A stretch of 64,000 nt of DNA from Ustilaginoidea virens. Lineage: Eukaryota; Ascomycota; Sordariomycetes; Hypocreales; Clavicipitaceae. The position numbers and the translations under genes are program-made. Below the pieces are notes generated by a model, which ran no database searches, was not told where the DNA came from, and saw nothing but the letters and a program-made list of their open reading frames with translations. Shown here piece after piece: positions 36,901-48,209 of the stretch. The stretch covers positions 5,766,501-5,830,500 of the forward strand of contig NC_057317.1 of assembly GCF_000687475.1 (NCBI RefSeq), written 5' to 3'. Each line of letters starts with the position of its first letter. Within the stretch, counting starts at the first letter, position 1.

Positions 36901-39900
36901 TAACGATATTCGGTAATATCCCTTTCTACATTTTTAATAGTAGTACCCCTTTTCTCTATTCTATTATAGATATAGATAGGATAGACGTAAAGCTAGATAA
37001 TATTAATAATTTGCTTATTAAAGGGGATATTAAGGTTCTAATTATTAGGAAATAGGGATATCTATAGTAGACTTTTAATACTATAGATACTACTGCCTTC
37101 TACCTCTTATTATAAGAAATCCGTTAGCTTTATCGTCGATTTAGGCACCCCTCTATTAATAGGCTTACTAAATTGCTTTAATAGGCTAGGTATAATAATA
37201 ATATTAACCGTAATATTATCGAGAGGATTACCTATATATATTATTAATACTAAATGAATGCAAAGGTACCTAGCCGATTTAAATTCACGCTTAAGGATAA
37301 CAATACTAGCTAATTTAACTATAAGATTATTATTAATATCCTTTATATTGATAATCGGCCGGTATTATATATTATAGATGCCGCGATAAGCTTCTAGGCA
37401 GCTAGATTCTTTAATCTATAAAGATAGAAGGCCCGAGATATTTAAAATGCCCTTAAGGAATACTAGATCGATATATACCTCGGCCCGCTAGATTAGATAG
37501 TTTATAATACTAGTCCAAACTTTGCCTCTACTAAATTCTATTATAATACCCAGCTTTTCTCTATTAATATAGATGAAATCCCTATCGAAGCCTACTATAG
37601 CATTAGTAAAGTCGAGAGATACTACGCCTTATTATGCAGAGCCTATACTATTGTTAATAAAGAAGTAGGCGACCTATTAATAAAGGAACAGAAACTATAG
37701 CTAGCTATTAAAGCTGTTAATAATTCTACTAGGCTTAATGGCCTTATACCTATGTTACTAGTCTTTAGAGTATATCCTTAATTTATAGATAACTTACCCC
37801 CTAGCCTATTAGTATTATAATGTGCCTTAATACTATAAAAGGCTACTAATAAAGCTAAGAAATGCCTTACTAAGCGATAGGTTCGCAATACCCTCGCCTA
37901 ATAGAACGGCCCGAATATATAGCCTATCTACTAACTACCCTTATAGTCTAATATATAGGTATAAAGAGAAAAGGGTGGATAGTACAGGCTATACTAGCTA
38001 ATCAGCCTTAAAGGTGAGACCTATATTATATAGATGCCATATAGCCCCATTAAGTTCCGGTTAATAGTCGTTAAACCCTATAACTATAACCCTAATATAG
38101 ATGATCCTAAAGATATCGTCTATACTAAAGGCCCGGCCTTTCCTAGCAGAATGGAAATTAGGATACCGGCTATAGCCGCACCTCTAGCTGCGATAATACC
38201 TGCAGCCGCGATATATCCATCGCTAGCTACTAGCCCTAATTAAGTTAGGCTAGTATTACTAGTAAGGGTGGTATCTAACATTATAATTAATAAGGACTAA
38301 GAAGAGGCTCTTATTAATACTATTACTTCTAATACCGTTATTAACGCCTCTTTCCTAACCGCTAAAGAGTAAGCTAACCTATAGCTTACTAGCTAATTAC
38401 GCCGGAAAGGTAAGATTACGACCCCTAGAGACCCTTTTAAGCAGTCAGACTATATAAAGATTGAAGCATTATAAGCCTATAATATATTCCGATTTGTTAC
38501 CTTTAATATCGATTAATATAGAGCCTAACGCCTATTTAACTTACGTATAGTATAAGAAATTAAGGGTAAAGGTATAGATATACCGTATGAGAAGTCTAGG
38601 CTTATTATTTAAGGGTATAATAATAATGAAAAGCGATTAATATTGACTTAGTCCCCTATAATCTAATAGGCTAATTAACGGTTACTTATATTAATAGCCC
38701 CTTTATTATAATGCTCCTACGGCCTATTTCTTTAGATATGGGATATTATATAGGCTTATATACAGTTATTAACTACCCTTAATCGGTCGATTATTGCCAA
38801 ACTACCTAAGCAGATAGCCTACTAATATCCTAATAATACTATTATAGAAGTAGTCAAGCCACTATATGGAATAGCTAAGGCAGGCACCTATTAGTGGGCG
38901 ATATACTTCCGGCATTATCGCGAGAAATTAGGTATAATTATATTAACCTATAACCCCTATTTACTAATATCTGCTAGTAATAACGATACTAACCGTACTA
39001 ATATTCCTAACCATACTAACGCTCCTAATTATGCTGGCGATATTAGCATATGCTTCAGTATCGTAGGTATATAGACTAATAATACCTTTAGCCTAAATAA
39101 CGATGCCTTCTTCTAATAGGAAGAATTAGAGCTTACTAAGGCAGGCTTTAACGCCAAGCCTAAAACGAAGCTATTACTAACTATACCCCTAATATTCAAT
39201 AGGTGTATACTAACAGCCAATACTAACGGTATAATATTACGCTAGAAAGGTTAAAATAAGAAGATTATAACTATCGATAAGAATATACCTACAGCCTAGT
39301 ATAATTATATCGAATAATACGCTTACAGTACTTATATAGCTATAGTCTGCCAGCCTAAGGCATCTTTCGACCTATCCGTCGCGGTATAATATTAATAGCC
39401 TAACCCTAAGGATATCGCGAGGTTGAATAAGCGCCTTTAATAGCAGCGCAATAACTAGGATCGTAGCTTACAGTACATCAATTTAGCCCTTACCACAGCT
39501 AAGATCTTTATATTTGTTGACGGATCCTTTGCTAATAACAAAGATTTAAGCTCCTAGATTAGTTATATGATTATGCTAGGGAATAAGGTAGATACTGCGA
39601 ATAACGCCTTCTAGCTGACCGGTAATATTATTACTTATAGCTCTATAAAGAGTAAACGGGTAATACATAGCACACTCGCTTTGGAGCTGTATAGTATAGT
39701 ATAAGGGGTCGATATCGTATATACGATAGGTACGACCCTTAATATAATTACTAGTAGGCTGGGATTACTAAAGATCCCTATAGTTGTATATACGGATTCA
39801 TTTTCGCTATACGAATGCCTAGTTAAGCTAGGCACTACTAAGGAAAAGAGGCTTATAATAGATATTATAGCCCTACGATAGTTATATAAGCGCTAGGAGA

Positions 39901-40050
39901 TTTATAAGATCCGTTGGATTAATAGGAATAATAATCTCGCCGATGTAATAACTAAGGGAATGCTTAATAAAGCTCTTAAGACCTTTATCGACTAAAATAA
40001 GGCTGTTATACGTATGGAAGGGTGGGTAAAGAGGTCGGTTAATATCTGAC
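33960..40050 (+). pseudogene. gag-pol remnant of copia copy C
   Basis: Plus-strand counterpart of the copy A polyprotein without the N insertion. Gag is at about 34020-36560. The protease is near 36750, where the active site has decayed to Asp-Thr-Ser. Integrase spans 37100-38250 (PIKFRLIVVKPYNYN near 38050). RT spans 38400-39470, running uninterrupted through the point where A carries element N (38885-38905). RNase H is at 39500-40047. Heavily damaged, with TAG/TAA at former Gln codons and many Met and Trp codons changed. Confidence 0.8.
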
Positions 40051-40348
40051 TGCGTTTAGAAGGTATTGGTGATGTTATATGTGGCAAATGGGTGGATTTC
40101 CTTATATTTAATGCTACATTTGCTGCTTTTACTGCGTTTACTGCTGCCCCTTTTTGCCCCCTTATTTTGGCTGCGATATTTAATATACCGGCTATTATAC
40201 GGTATAAGGCTGTATAAGCCGGCCGCGCGGCGCGATAGCGTTATCGGCGGCATAACCTGCCGAGACCGTGCCGCCCTTTCTTTTCTATATGTGCATCTTA
40301 TATCCTAGCGATTCTGATGTTTGCTTTTATAAAAAGAGAAGTTGCCAG

Positions 40349-40679
40349 TATCGGAATCGCTATCGCAAGGTGCCTAATTGGGCATATTGTGACGGATATG
40401 CTGTATACACCCGATGCGCACGATATAGCCACTTTGCCCCTATGCCCCTGAGCCCGGTAGGGCACGCGGGCAGCCCGGCCCGACTGCGCCGATGCATATG
40501 ACTACGGCATGCATAAAAAGGCCATATCGTATAATTCCTCTTTTGCTTCCTTTCTTCCCTCTTAGTTAGTCAGTTATAATTAAAGAAGTAATCATACCTT
40601 TGACTGGTGACCTCACGGTATATAATACCACGCGCGCGACCCTACGTACAACTGGGTACCCCTTGATGTGATACTAATA
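40349..40679 (+). repeat. 3' LTR of copia copy C
   Basis: Starts TATCGGAATCGC and ends GATACTAATA. 331 bp. It is preceded by the inverted-repeat arm at 40307-40318 and a purine run AAAAAGAGAAG (likely polypurine tract). Confidence 0.92.
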
Positions 40680-40769
40680 GGTACAATTGATACCTATATT
40701 ATACTAGCCGCGCGTACTTACTGTAAGCTTGTCCTTAGTATGAGACGGGCGTAGCCCAAATCCTTAACA

Positions 40770-40784
40770 CAGCTTTTCTCTCCG
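40770..40784 (-). other. polypurine tract of the TRIM element
   Basis: On the minus strand CGGAGAGAAAAGCTG sits directly before the LTR copy at 40769, at the place expected for plus-strand priming. It fixes the orientation of the element. Confidence 0.55.
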
Positions 40785-41040
40785 CAGGCCCTTTAAGCTC
40801 GTACAGCTGGCGCCGACCATATGATACCACACACCCCCCAGAGGCTAGTAGTATGTCCTCTATAAGCCCAGATGAAGAGCCCGCTGTACGCACCGCATGC
40901 GGGATTCGAACCTATGACCTTATGTAACTTGGTATAAATGTAACGAAGTGGCCCAATTGGGCCCTAAGCGGGTGCCGCGCACATCGCCAGGTAAAAACCT
41001 ACTCTTCTGCCTGACCGTTAGACTAGACAAAAGAGTACGT

Positions 41041-41071
41041 ATTGTACCAAGTTACTATAACTTGGTACAAT
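41041..41071. repeat. 31-bp palindrome in the TRIM LTR
   Basis: Perfect 14-bp arms ATTGTACCAAGTTA / TAACTTGGTACAAT around a 3-base centre. In the other LTR copy, copia C inserted exactly within one arm, at GGTAC. Confidence 0.85.
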
Positions 41072-41153
41072 TGACATCTATATTATACTAGCCGCGCGCA
41101 CTTACTGTAAGCTTGCCCTTAGTATGAGACGGGCGTAGCCCGAATCCTTGACA

Positions 41154-41864
41154 ATTAGGTCTTCTTATCCCTAATAAAGTCCTTATCGACCTTAAGCTTA
41201 TATTATATAAAGATCTGCTAGGCTATAAATATAGCCTTTTTGCTATTTAAGGGGTCTTCTATTGGGATCGGCTTATGCTTTAGCTAGGTATCCTAAGCTA
41301 TAGGGAGGGAGCTATTCTATTATACGACTAAGGCCGGTTAAGGGGCGGCCTAGGAGCTATTTAACTGGTTCGCGAGAAGGGTCTATAGCAAGGCGGTAAC
41401 AGCAGCGAAGTATTATATATTAGTCTGTATTTATGCCTCTATCTATTGTAACCCTATTGCAAGCTGCTCCACTTAGGTATATATATTACGTCGGGAGTAT
41501 TATAGTCTCGGGTTATTTAAACCCGTTTCTCTAGGTATCTTTATCTCAATATCTTATATAGCCTATATTATCGGCTCTATAATATGAGGTTATAATAGCA
41601 AGGCTAAGAGAGTCTATTTAAATATAAAGGATTAGCCCTAAGGCTATTGCGAATAGGCGTCGAATGAATATATTAAATAGACTAAGGAGGAAAGAGAGAG
41701 GACTCAAATAGGGGCCTCTAAGTAGTCTATTTATGCCCGTACGTAGCATAGGCTGAGTCCTTAGCAAGGCCTTATAACCTTATGCCGATACTCCCTAGGC
41801 TAGTCGCGGGCGCAGCCCGAGTCCTAGCCATATTGTGGCGCGGGCGTAGCCCGAGCCTGTGACA
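41154..41864 (-). pseudogene. 5' part and 5' LTR of gypsy G1
   Basis: The segment 41154-41600 aligns with G2 44118-44580 and so continues the gag side of G1 beyond the TRIM insertion. From about 41600 to 41864 lies an LTR that reads TGTCACAGGCTCGGGC from 41864 leftwards. It carries hairpins of the CGGGCGYAGCCCG type and a TATA-like CATAAATAGAC. The LTR inner boundary is not sharp because of damage. Confidence 0.6.
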
Positions 41865-44855
41865 TTTTCGGGGTTTAGGCAGATCTCCTTTCCTGCTATT
41901 ACAATATAGCCGAGGTAGCGTACCTCCTTTACTGCGAAATTATATTTATCTAGATCTAGATTTAGGCCGGTATTTTATAGGCGCATAAGGATAACCCAAA
42001 TGCGGTCTATATATTCCTTCCGTAAGGTTTTAGTATAGACTAAAACATTATCTAAGTAAGCAGTAGTAAAATCCCCTAATAAGTCCCCTAAGGCCCTATT
42101 AATATATTACTAGAATATTACGGGGGCCCCGGTTAGGCTAAAGGGGGTTATTAACCACTTAAAAAGACTAAAGCGGGTTTAAAATACGGTTAGGTATTTA
42201 TCGCCCTCGGCAATATAGATCTTATAGAATACAGTATAGATATCTACCTTTATAAACTACTTTGCTTATAATAGGGAATATAGCGTCTCTTTAATTAGGG
42301 GAAGGGGATACCAATCCTATACTGTGACCTTATTTAAGGCCCGGTAATCTATATAAAAATACTATCCGCTATTTGCTTTTCTTGCGAGTAGGACTAGTAG
42401 TACTGCCGATAAGGAGCTTATACGGATCTATCCTTTATCTATAAGGTTAGTTACCTATCTCCAAATCTTAAGTAACTAATCCTACGGCATATTATATAGC
42501 GGTCCCTAAAGTAGGTCGTGTGGCCCCTTATCTAGGGTCGATTTAAGCTTAATATAGCGATTAAGCGTGCTTTAGTGCGGTAGGAGGCTAAAAGCCTTCG
42601 CCTTATTAAAGAGGTCGGCAAAATCCTAAAGCTTAAGTAATAGGGTTTATAGCTAGACCGGGGATAGAATAGAATTTTAGTAAAATAAGAGCATAATATA
42701 GAGGATATATATTAGCTCTTATAAGCTTATCGAGAAAAAGGAGGTTAAATTATCTTAGGTATATACTACTCATTATAATATGCTATAGAAAACCGATCTA
42801 AGTATATTAATTACGGTAAGCCTAAAGGATTAAGTAATTAATTCCTTAATAAGTAGACTACTAGCGGCTCTATTTCGCAATTAGCGCTGCTTCGCTTATA
42901 GTTTAATATCGTAGTACTCTATCTAAGGTAACCTTAAGATAATATTATAAGTAAGGCCTAGGATAATATATAGTATGATAGCTAACGGCTATCTATTAAT
43001 ATCGATATCAATATAGATGGCATAAGTAATTAAAGAGATAATATCTTATTGCTCCCCCAATCGGCTTTTTATATCTACTATAATCTTAAGCTTTCTATAG
43101 GATGATAGGTAGATAGGTTAGAGTCTTAACCTTTAGATAGTTCTTTTGCTTATGGCACTATAGCAGTTATAACTAGAGTTAATTAGGGTGTTAATAAAGG
43201 TAGAATTATTATATAATATTAGGACTAAAAAAGGGTATCTATCTATACGGTCTTTAATATTATTAATCTCCTTTATATAATAGTCCTATTATAATTTAGC
43301 TAGGGGCTAGGTGCGTTTTTTAAGCTCTCTCGCGAGACTCAGCTTAAAGGCTAATCTTTTCCCTAGGTATTACTATTATTACTATCTTTAAGCTCGGTAA
43401 TTTGTAAGGCTTTTACGGCCTTTAGGTCTATAGAAGCTATAATTATCTCTTATAGAAGGCAGACCGCCCTTAGCTTATATTCCTATATTTTATAGCTAGC
43501 ATCCCTATATTAGATATAAAGTGACTTCTAATAGCACTCCTTAAGGATTTCTTTTAAAACCTATAACGCTTTCTTATTAGATAACCTTTGCTTGCCTTTC
43601 GAACCTAGCTTATAGACGCCTATTATAGGCGTATTACCGTCTTTATCCTAAGCTATTATCTATAGATCTTAGGTATTAGCGTTATAATCCTAGGAAGGGT
43701 CTATATAGCGTTTTATAGTTAGACTTATCTTTAGGTTGATAGCGATTTTACAGTACTATATAATAGCCGTATTATAGTCTTTATAGGAGACCTTTAGGCT
43801 AATAACCTTTTCTAATATATAAGGGTTAAAAGCGGATCGGAGTATCTTTAGCTTAACTGACTTAGGCTAATTAAGTCCCCTTACTAATACTAATTTTTCC
43901 TTAAAATATATAAAGAAAGCAGAGAAAGGTTCTTTTAGTATCTAATAGAAGGTATACTTAAGCTCGGTAATTATATATTCCTTTTAGTATAGATCCTTAA
44001 AGAGTTATTATAAATAATTAAAGAAGGCTATAAGATAGTATTAGAGGGTCATACTATTCTTAAAAAGGCTGCAATTTAGGATTAGATTATAGCCAAAAGG
44101 TTTTAATAGATAAATATCTATTAGGTCTTATCGTTACTAATAAAGTCCTAATTGATCTCTAATTTATATTCTATAAAGGTCTTCTATACGGTAAATATAG
44201 CCTTTTTGCTATTAAAGGGTTCCCCGACCGGTATCGGCTTATATTTTTATTAGGTTTCCTTTAGGATTAAAATAAAGTCGGTTTAGGATCAGTTTAGGGT
44301 CGATATAGATACTAATAATAATTATTATTATATCTAGTCGATAAGAGCCTATATCTAATGCTTAGTCTGCTCGGCTTAGGCGTATATCTAATGCTTACTC
44401 TCTTAGCTTTAGGATAGCTATTTTTAGAACCTTATATTAAGTAATTCTATAGTATTTATAATTAACTCTATTTGCGCGGCCTATTAGCGAGTAAAGGCAT
44501 ATTGGGCATTATATGAGCCTATAATATTCTATAAGGGGTCTATATCTATTACCGGCAGTTATATATAGTATAACAATAAGGGTTACGAGAGTTTTATTAA
44601 TTATAATAGATTGGCCCTAGGGCGACTGCGAATAAGCGTTAATCGGATATATTAATAAAACTAAAGAGGAAGGGAGAAGAGCCCGAATCGGGTCCCTTCT
44701 GCAGTCTATATATATCTATATATAGCGCGGGCTAGAGCCCTAATGTTGCCCTATCGGCCCGCGCGTCTGCCTTATGTCATCCGTCCCAGGCTAGGCACGG
44801 GCGCAGCCCGAGCTCCAGCCAATCCATGACACGGGCATAGCCCGAGTCCGTGATA
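41865..44855 (-). mobile_element. Ty3/gypsy-like retrotransposon G2 (3' truncated)
   Basis: Minus strand: 5' LTR from 44855 leftwards to about 44590 (TATCACGGACTCGGGC start), then gag-side sequence, protease (about 43140-43230) and RT (41880-42560). After the RT block ending KEICLNPEN the element stops at the LTR boundary 41864/41865. Either G1 was inserted here or RNase H and integrase were deleted. It supplies the uninterrupted comparison for the junctions in G1. Confidence 0.75.
41880..42560 (-). pseudogene. gypsy reverse transcriptase remnant of G2
   Basis: Minus-strand blocks: DKGQIRISSL, YFYIDYRALNKV, WYPLPLIKETL, LFKWLITPFSLTGAP, AYLDNVLVYT (catalytic YLDD changed to YLDN, a G-to-A change), then LDLDKYNFAVKEVRYLGYI. 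These are the standard Ty3/gypsy RT motifs in order. It is interrupted by TAG codons but is less decayed than the G1 copy. Confidence 0.85.
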
Positions 44856-45520
44856 ATATAATATATAATCTTCTTTATCTTATATATACTACTATATTTC
44901 TAAGTCGAAGATATCTTTAATTAATATATCCTTTATATCTAAAGTTATCGGTATTACGCAATATAAGCTGCAATTTGCTAATAGTTAGGTGTAGATAGAG
45001 CATTACAAAGGTCAGACTCCTAATCTGGTTTATTAGGGTTAATTGTCTTTCAGAACCTTATACTATTAGTATAGTTCTAGAGGTAGTTATACCAATCTTC
45101 CCATTGATTATACATTAGTAGCTTAATGTTTATCTTAAAAGACGCGCTAGCCGCTTTGATTTAATCTATTATATGCTCGGTTAGAACAAATATAAGAGGA
45201 TATAATAGATAATGATAATAAGGGTTACTTAAAGTAATAATCAGTGTAGGGGGGTAGTATAGCAGTGGATTGCTATAATAAATGATAGTACGCAGTGGAA
45301 ATTATAGGATATAAGATCCTCCCGGGCTCATAACTATCGCGGTATGCAGGGCTCACTAGCAAAGGTGCATCATAGCCCTTAATTACTATCTAACAAGGGC
45401 GATATATGCCCCTATATATAGTGCTCTATAGTATATCTAGTATATATATATAATAGTGCATATGAAACAAAGGAGAACTGCGCTAAAGGCCTATCTAGTA
45501 TGGACTTACGCATAAGTCAT
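44856..45520. other. boundary zone between transposon block and gene island
   Basis: AT-rich and partly damaged sequence without a readable frame. CpA and TpG become common again after about 45230. No LTR, RNA gene or gene can be supported here. Confidence 0.5.
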
Positions 45521-47919
45521 ATGTGGCCTTTGCTACGCATTATATAAATGAGTGGACTAGCTCTAGTGGAGCGGTGGTAGTGCCTCCGATATGGTGCGAC
45601 ATCCAATCCCCGGTTGATCTGAAAAAATGTCTCCATAGGACGGCCTCACTGTATTTTAAAGAGGGAAAGCGGGAAAGAGCTACGCCCTTCCTGCCTTGCC
45701 TTCCGATTTCTTCGCAAATCTCCAGGCAAAGCTCCGCTTTCCCTGATTATGAGCGTTGTAATGTAAAGGGTAAAATTGGTTGAGGCGCGAAGATTACGCG
45801 TTGCGGGATTTTGTTCGCGCATTATTGGAACCCCACTGCAGAATAGGATATAAGGGTGGTCGGCGACAATGAGGCTATAAAGGCGCAGAGGCGCAGACCC
45901 TGCGCACCAGCCGCGAGTTATAGCAGACTCGCATATATATAGCCATGTAGTCTGGGACACTTCTCTCTCCTTCCTCAAGCTTTAGTCCAATATACCAGAT
46001 TGACCCTACCTAGCCTTCCTATATCTTATACGGCCCCTTATATCTTATATTCCTATCCTGGGCGCAGTCCCCGACAGACAACGTGGCTCCCGGTTGAACC
46101 TGGGTTGGTAAAAGATAATGGCTGAACATGGACTATGCTCTAAATATGGTGTACATGCTCCTTGAGCACCCTCTTTGCCGCATTGGTTCGAGGCACCTAT
46201 TGTTATACCGAAATGTGAAGCCACACCAAATGCGGCTCTATTGGGCATCTTATGCTGTGACATGTGTTTATATCCGGGCATGGCTGAGTAGGCAGTAAAG
46301 TTTGCTTTGCGTCGTTACATGTAGTCCACTCGGAGTGAAACAGCCGGCGTCTTGTGCGTTTGTGAATTCAGCCCCGGATGAAGGTTTGCGAGTTCGGCAG
46401 CCAAGGCGCATGCTCAAACGGCATGAGAGTGCTCTCGTCAATATTTCGCCGAAGAGCCATGCAACGCGAGTGTCCAATACAAAAGATCGGCGCCACAAGA
46501 GACGGACGCTCGGGAGCCTCGTGCTCGAAAAGGCTTACGCGGTTTGTTTCTTGGCGCGTAAGATTGAAATGGCTATTTCTGTCGGCTCATAACTCGACGC
46601 TGCCAGAAGGCAATGCAGAGTTTCGTCGAGTGGTGCGCCTCCACGGCAACAGCACCATCGATAAAGTAAAGTATAGAAGCAACCGTGCTATTAAATCTGA
46701 CCGGCTATTATTTCACAGAATAGAGCAGGCGCAAAGGCCAAATAAGATAAGAAGTGCATGTATGCAGGGTCACCCAAGTGAAGCACAACTAGACGCGTCA
46801 CGCCAGTCTTGATGATTTTTTTTACGTTTACATCCTCGAAGGAGGATTCCTCCAACATGATACCGACTTCACCCACAGTCAAGTCGGCCCTCACAATTGC
46901 ACCGTGACTGCAGCCTTGTATAATTGGGGCACCTTGACCCCTGCAGTCGCTACCAGAGCAGGTATCTGGCCAACGATCATGTGTGCACAACAACCTTGGA
47001 CGCTACGAGCGGCGACCTTGGCAGTGTCGTCATCACGCAGGGCAGGGCAAGGCCGCCCCTGATGGGCGAGAGCCATTGAAAGCATCGACTATCTCTTTCG
47101 TTGATTAGCCGCGATGCCATTGGGCGGTCGATGGGCTTGCGGCAGCCGGCAACGAATGACGAATTCTTCGATTTCCGTCTCGCCGGTCGGTCGGATTTGT
47201 CAATTGCACCACGTCACAAAGGGGGGGGAGCGCTCCGCTCGTGCAGTGACATCTCTACGCTGGTTGGTTCTATCGGTCGCACATATCGTGAACTGTTTCC
47301 CACAAGTCGTTTGCCACGCAGTCGGGGGCATGGCGAATGGAATTGTGGTCAGCCGAGTCTGGTGCGATCGGCACGGCCAGACATGAAGATTTAATTTAAA
47401 ATAATAGCCGAGAACGGCAATTGGCGGTTGGGTGCGGGCTGAGAGCCGCGATAAAGCGGGGCACTGCAACTTTCATATATAGTAACTCGCCACGTAACCC
47501 GATAAATCACCAGTCTCGAAACACAACGAAAGGAATTCCCACCCGCAATACATGCCTGAATGAACAGAAAGATTCAAAAAAACAAAAGAAAAAGAAAGAA
47601 AGAAAAGAAAAAGAAAAAGAAAAAGAAAATCAATTTGCCAAAGATTAGTCAAATCAGTAAGACGGCAGAATTCATCTATTTATATGAGCGTTACCTCTTA
47701 TCCTGGGTATGCGAAATGCAAGGACCTCGACCTACTCTTCGTCTTTGGCAGGAATTCTATTCGCTCTTCAAGTCAACTCGTGTCAGAAAAACTACGAACT
47801 TTTCCGGCCAGTTACCCACATCAAAATCAGATCATGCTTGAGACGTAGGCAAGTACGGATACCGGGGAATAATTGACCTGAGTCCAGCCCTCCAGACACC
47901 GCTGATCACGGTCCAATGT
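45521..47919. other. island sequence without a supported gene
   Basis: Base composition is ordinary and RIP damage is absent. Many overlapping open frames of 60-144 codons exist on both strands (for example 46378-46812 plus and 46691-46993 minus). None has a recognisable domain, signal peptide with cysteines, or convincing intron structure. A purine run is at 47560-47640. Either old non-coding debris or a decayed gene is possible. Confidence 0.4.
47560..47640 (+). repeat. purine-rich simple repeat (A/G run)
   Basis: Runs of AAAGAAAG and AAAAAG units without pyrimidines for tens of bases. It creates Lys/Glu-rich open frames that are artefacts. Confidence 0.85.
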
Positions 47920-48209
47920 TGTCGGAATCGCCGGTTTAGTCGGGAGCGTCTGACCTGACCGTCCATGTGGCCCCGCCTTCGGCGATTAGACGAACGCACC
48001 GTCGCACAGAGCTGCACCACCTCATGCGATTGCGGCGCGTACATATGTGTCGCATTGTCAGATTTAACCCTAAACTGCACCTTTCCCCCCCCTCTTTAAT
48101 GCATTAATCATAGCGGCAATAAACAGCCATTGCTTTGTGGCCGCCCTCGGTATCATCGTACCACCCGCGCCGCCCTACGAACAACTGGGACCCCTGTGTG
48201 CGACTAATG
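47920..48209 (+). repeat. relic solo LTR related to copia family 1, little RIP damage
   Basis: Starts TGTCGGAATCGC, identical to the first 12 bases of the family-1 LTR. Near 48148-48205 it matches the last part of that LTR (GGTAT..ACCAC.CGCG, CCCTAC, ACAACTGGG, ACCCCT). No internal element sequence is present. AATGT occurs at 47915-47919 and 48206-48210 and may be the target duplication, although the alignment would place the LTR end a few bases further at about 48209. CpA and TpG are abundant, unlike in copies A, B and C. Confidence 0.65.

Larger units (their letters stand above)
33185..40679 (+). mobile_element. copia family 1, copy C (full-length, plus strand)
   Basis: 7495 bp, with LTRs at 33185-33515 and 40349-40679 (331 bp each). 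It is full-length and homologous to A and B. Its left flank is CCTAT and its right flank GGTAC. Neither matches the other, but each is the reverse complement of a flank of copy B. It had inserted into the LTR of a TRIM element. Confidence 0.92.
40680..41153 (-). mobile_element. miniature LTR retrotransposon (TRIM), right-hand part
   Basis: Two 215-bp direct repeats bracket a 169-bp interior (40770-40938). One repeat is intact at 40939-41153. The other is split by copia C into 40680-40769 and the inverted 32918-33047; with the GGTAC duplication counted once this is also 215 bp. Read on the minus strand, the LTR begins TGTCAAGGATTCGGGC, like the gypsy LTRs here, and a purine run GGAGAGAAAAG lies just before the 3' LTR. 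The 5-bp duplications are ATTGG (reverse complement of 33048-33052) and ATTAG (41154-41158). The interior has no coding capacity. It holds the tRNA-like B-box GGTTCGAATCC near 40910. Confidence 0.75.
16569..41864 (-). mobile_element. Ty3/gypsy-like retrotransposon G1, scattered by nested insertions
   Basis: Minus-strand pieces lie at 16569-17194 (RT), 24043-25404 (protease and upstream), 33048-33184 (short gag-side piece, now inverted to plus) and 41154-41864 (5' part and 5' LTR). Each junction is explained by an insertion: the LINE (17209-24028), copia B (25405), and the TRIM with copia C. Gypsy G2 gives the uninterrupted order: the segment at about 43970-44160 runs straight through the positions of the B and TRIM insertions. 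Domain order places protease upstream of RT. No intact frame remains. Confidence 0.75.

Noticed and set aside
40900..41035. RNA polymerase III gene suggested by A-box-like TAGTCTAACGG and B-box GGTTCGAATCC on the minus strand
   Set aside because: The two boxes are about 110 bp apart, the T-stem does not pair, and both lie in a TRIM LTR and interior explained by the LTR structure. Chance or tRNA-derived origin cannot be told apart.
1..44855. Recoding of TAG as glutamine (alternative code) because so many in-frame TAGs stand at Gln positions
   Set aside because: TAA and TGA also occur at Gln and Arg positions, non-coding LTR differences show the same C-to-T at CpA, and catalytic codons are hit too. 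Mutation, not recoding, explains it. The island genes show no such TAG use.
44980..45060. tRNA-like sequence with a CTCCTAA anticodon-type loop (CCT)
   Set aside because: The anticodon stem-loop looks right, but about nine extra bases separate it from the D-stem-like GAGC. The T-arm and acceptor stem do not pair, so at best it is a decayed tRNA-derived fragment.
45646..45978. open frames of 60-144 codons on both strands between 45.5 and 48.1 kb
   Set aside because: They overlap in several frames without recognisable domains, signal peptides or introns. Absence of stops is expected in GC-balanced DNA at these lengths.
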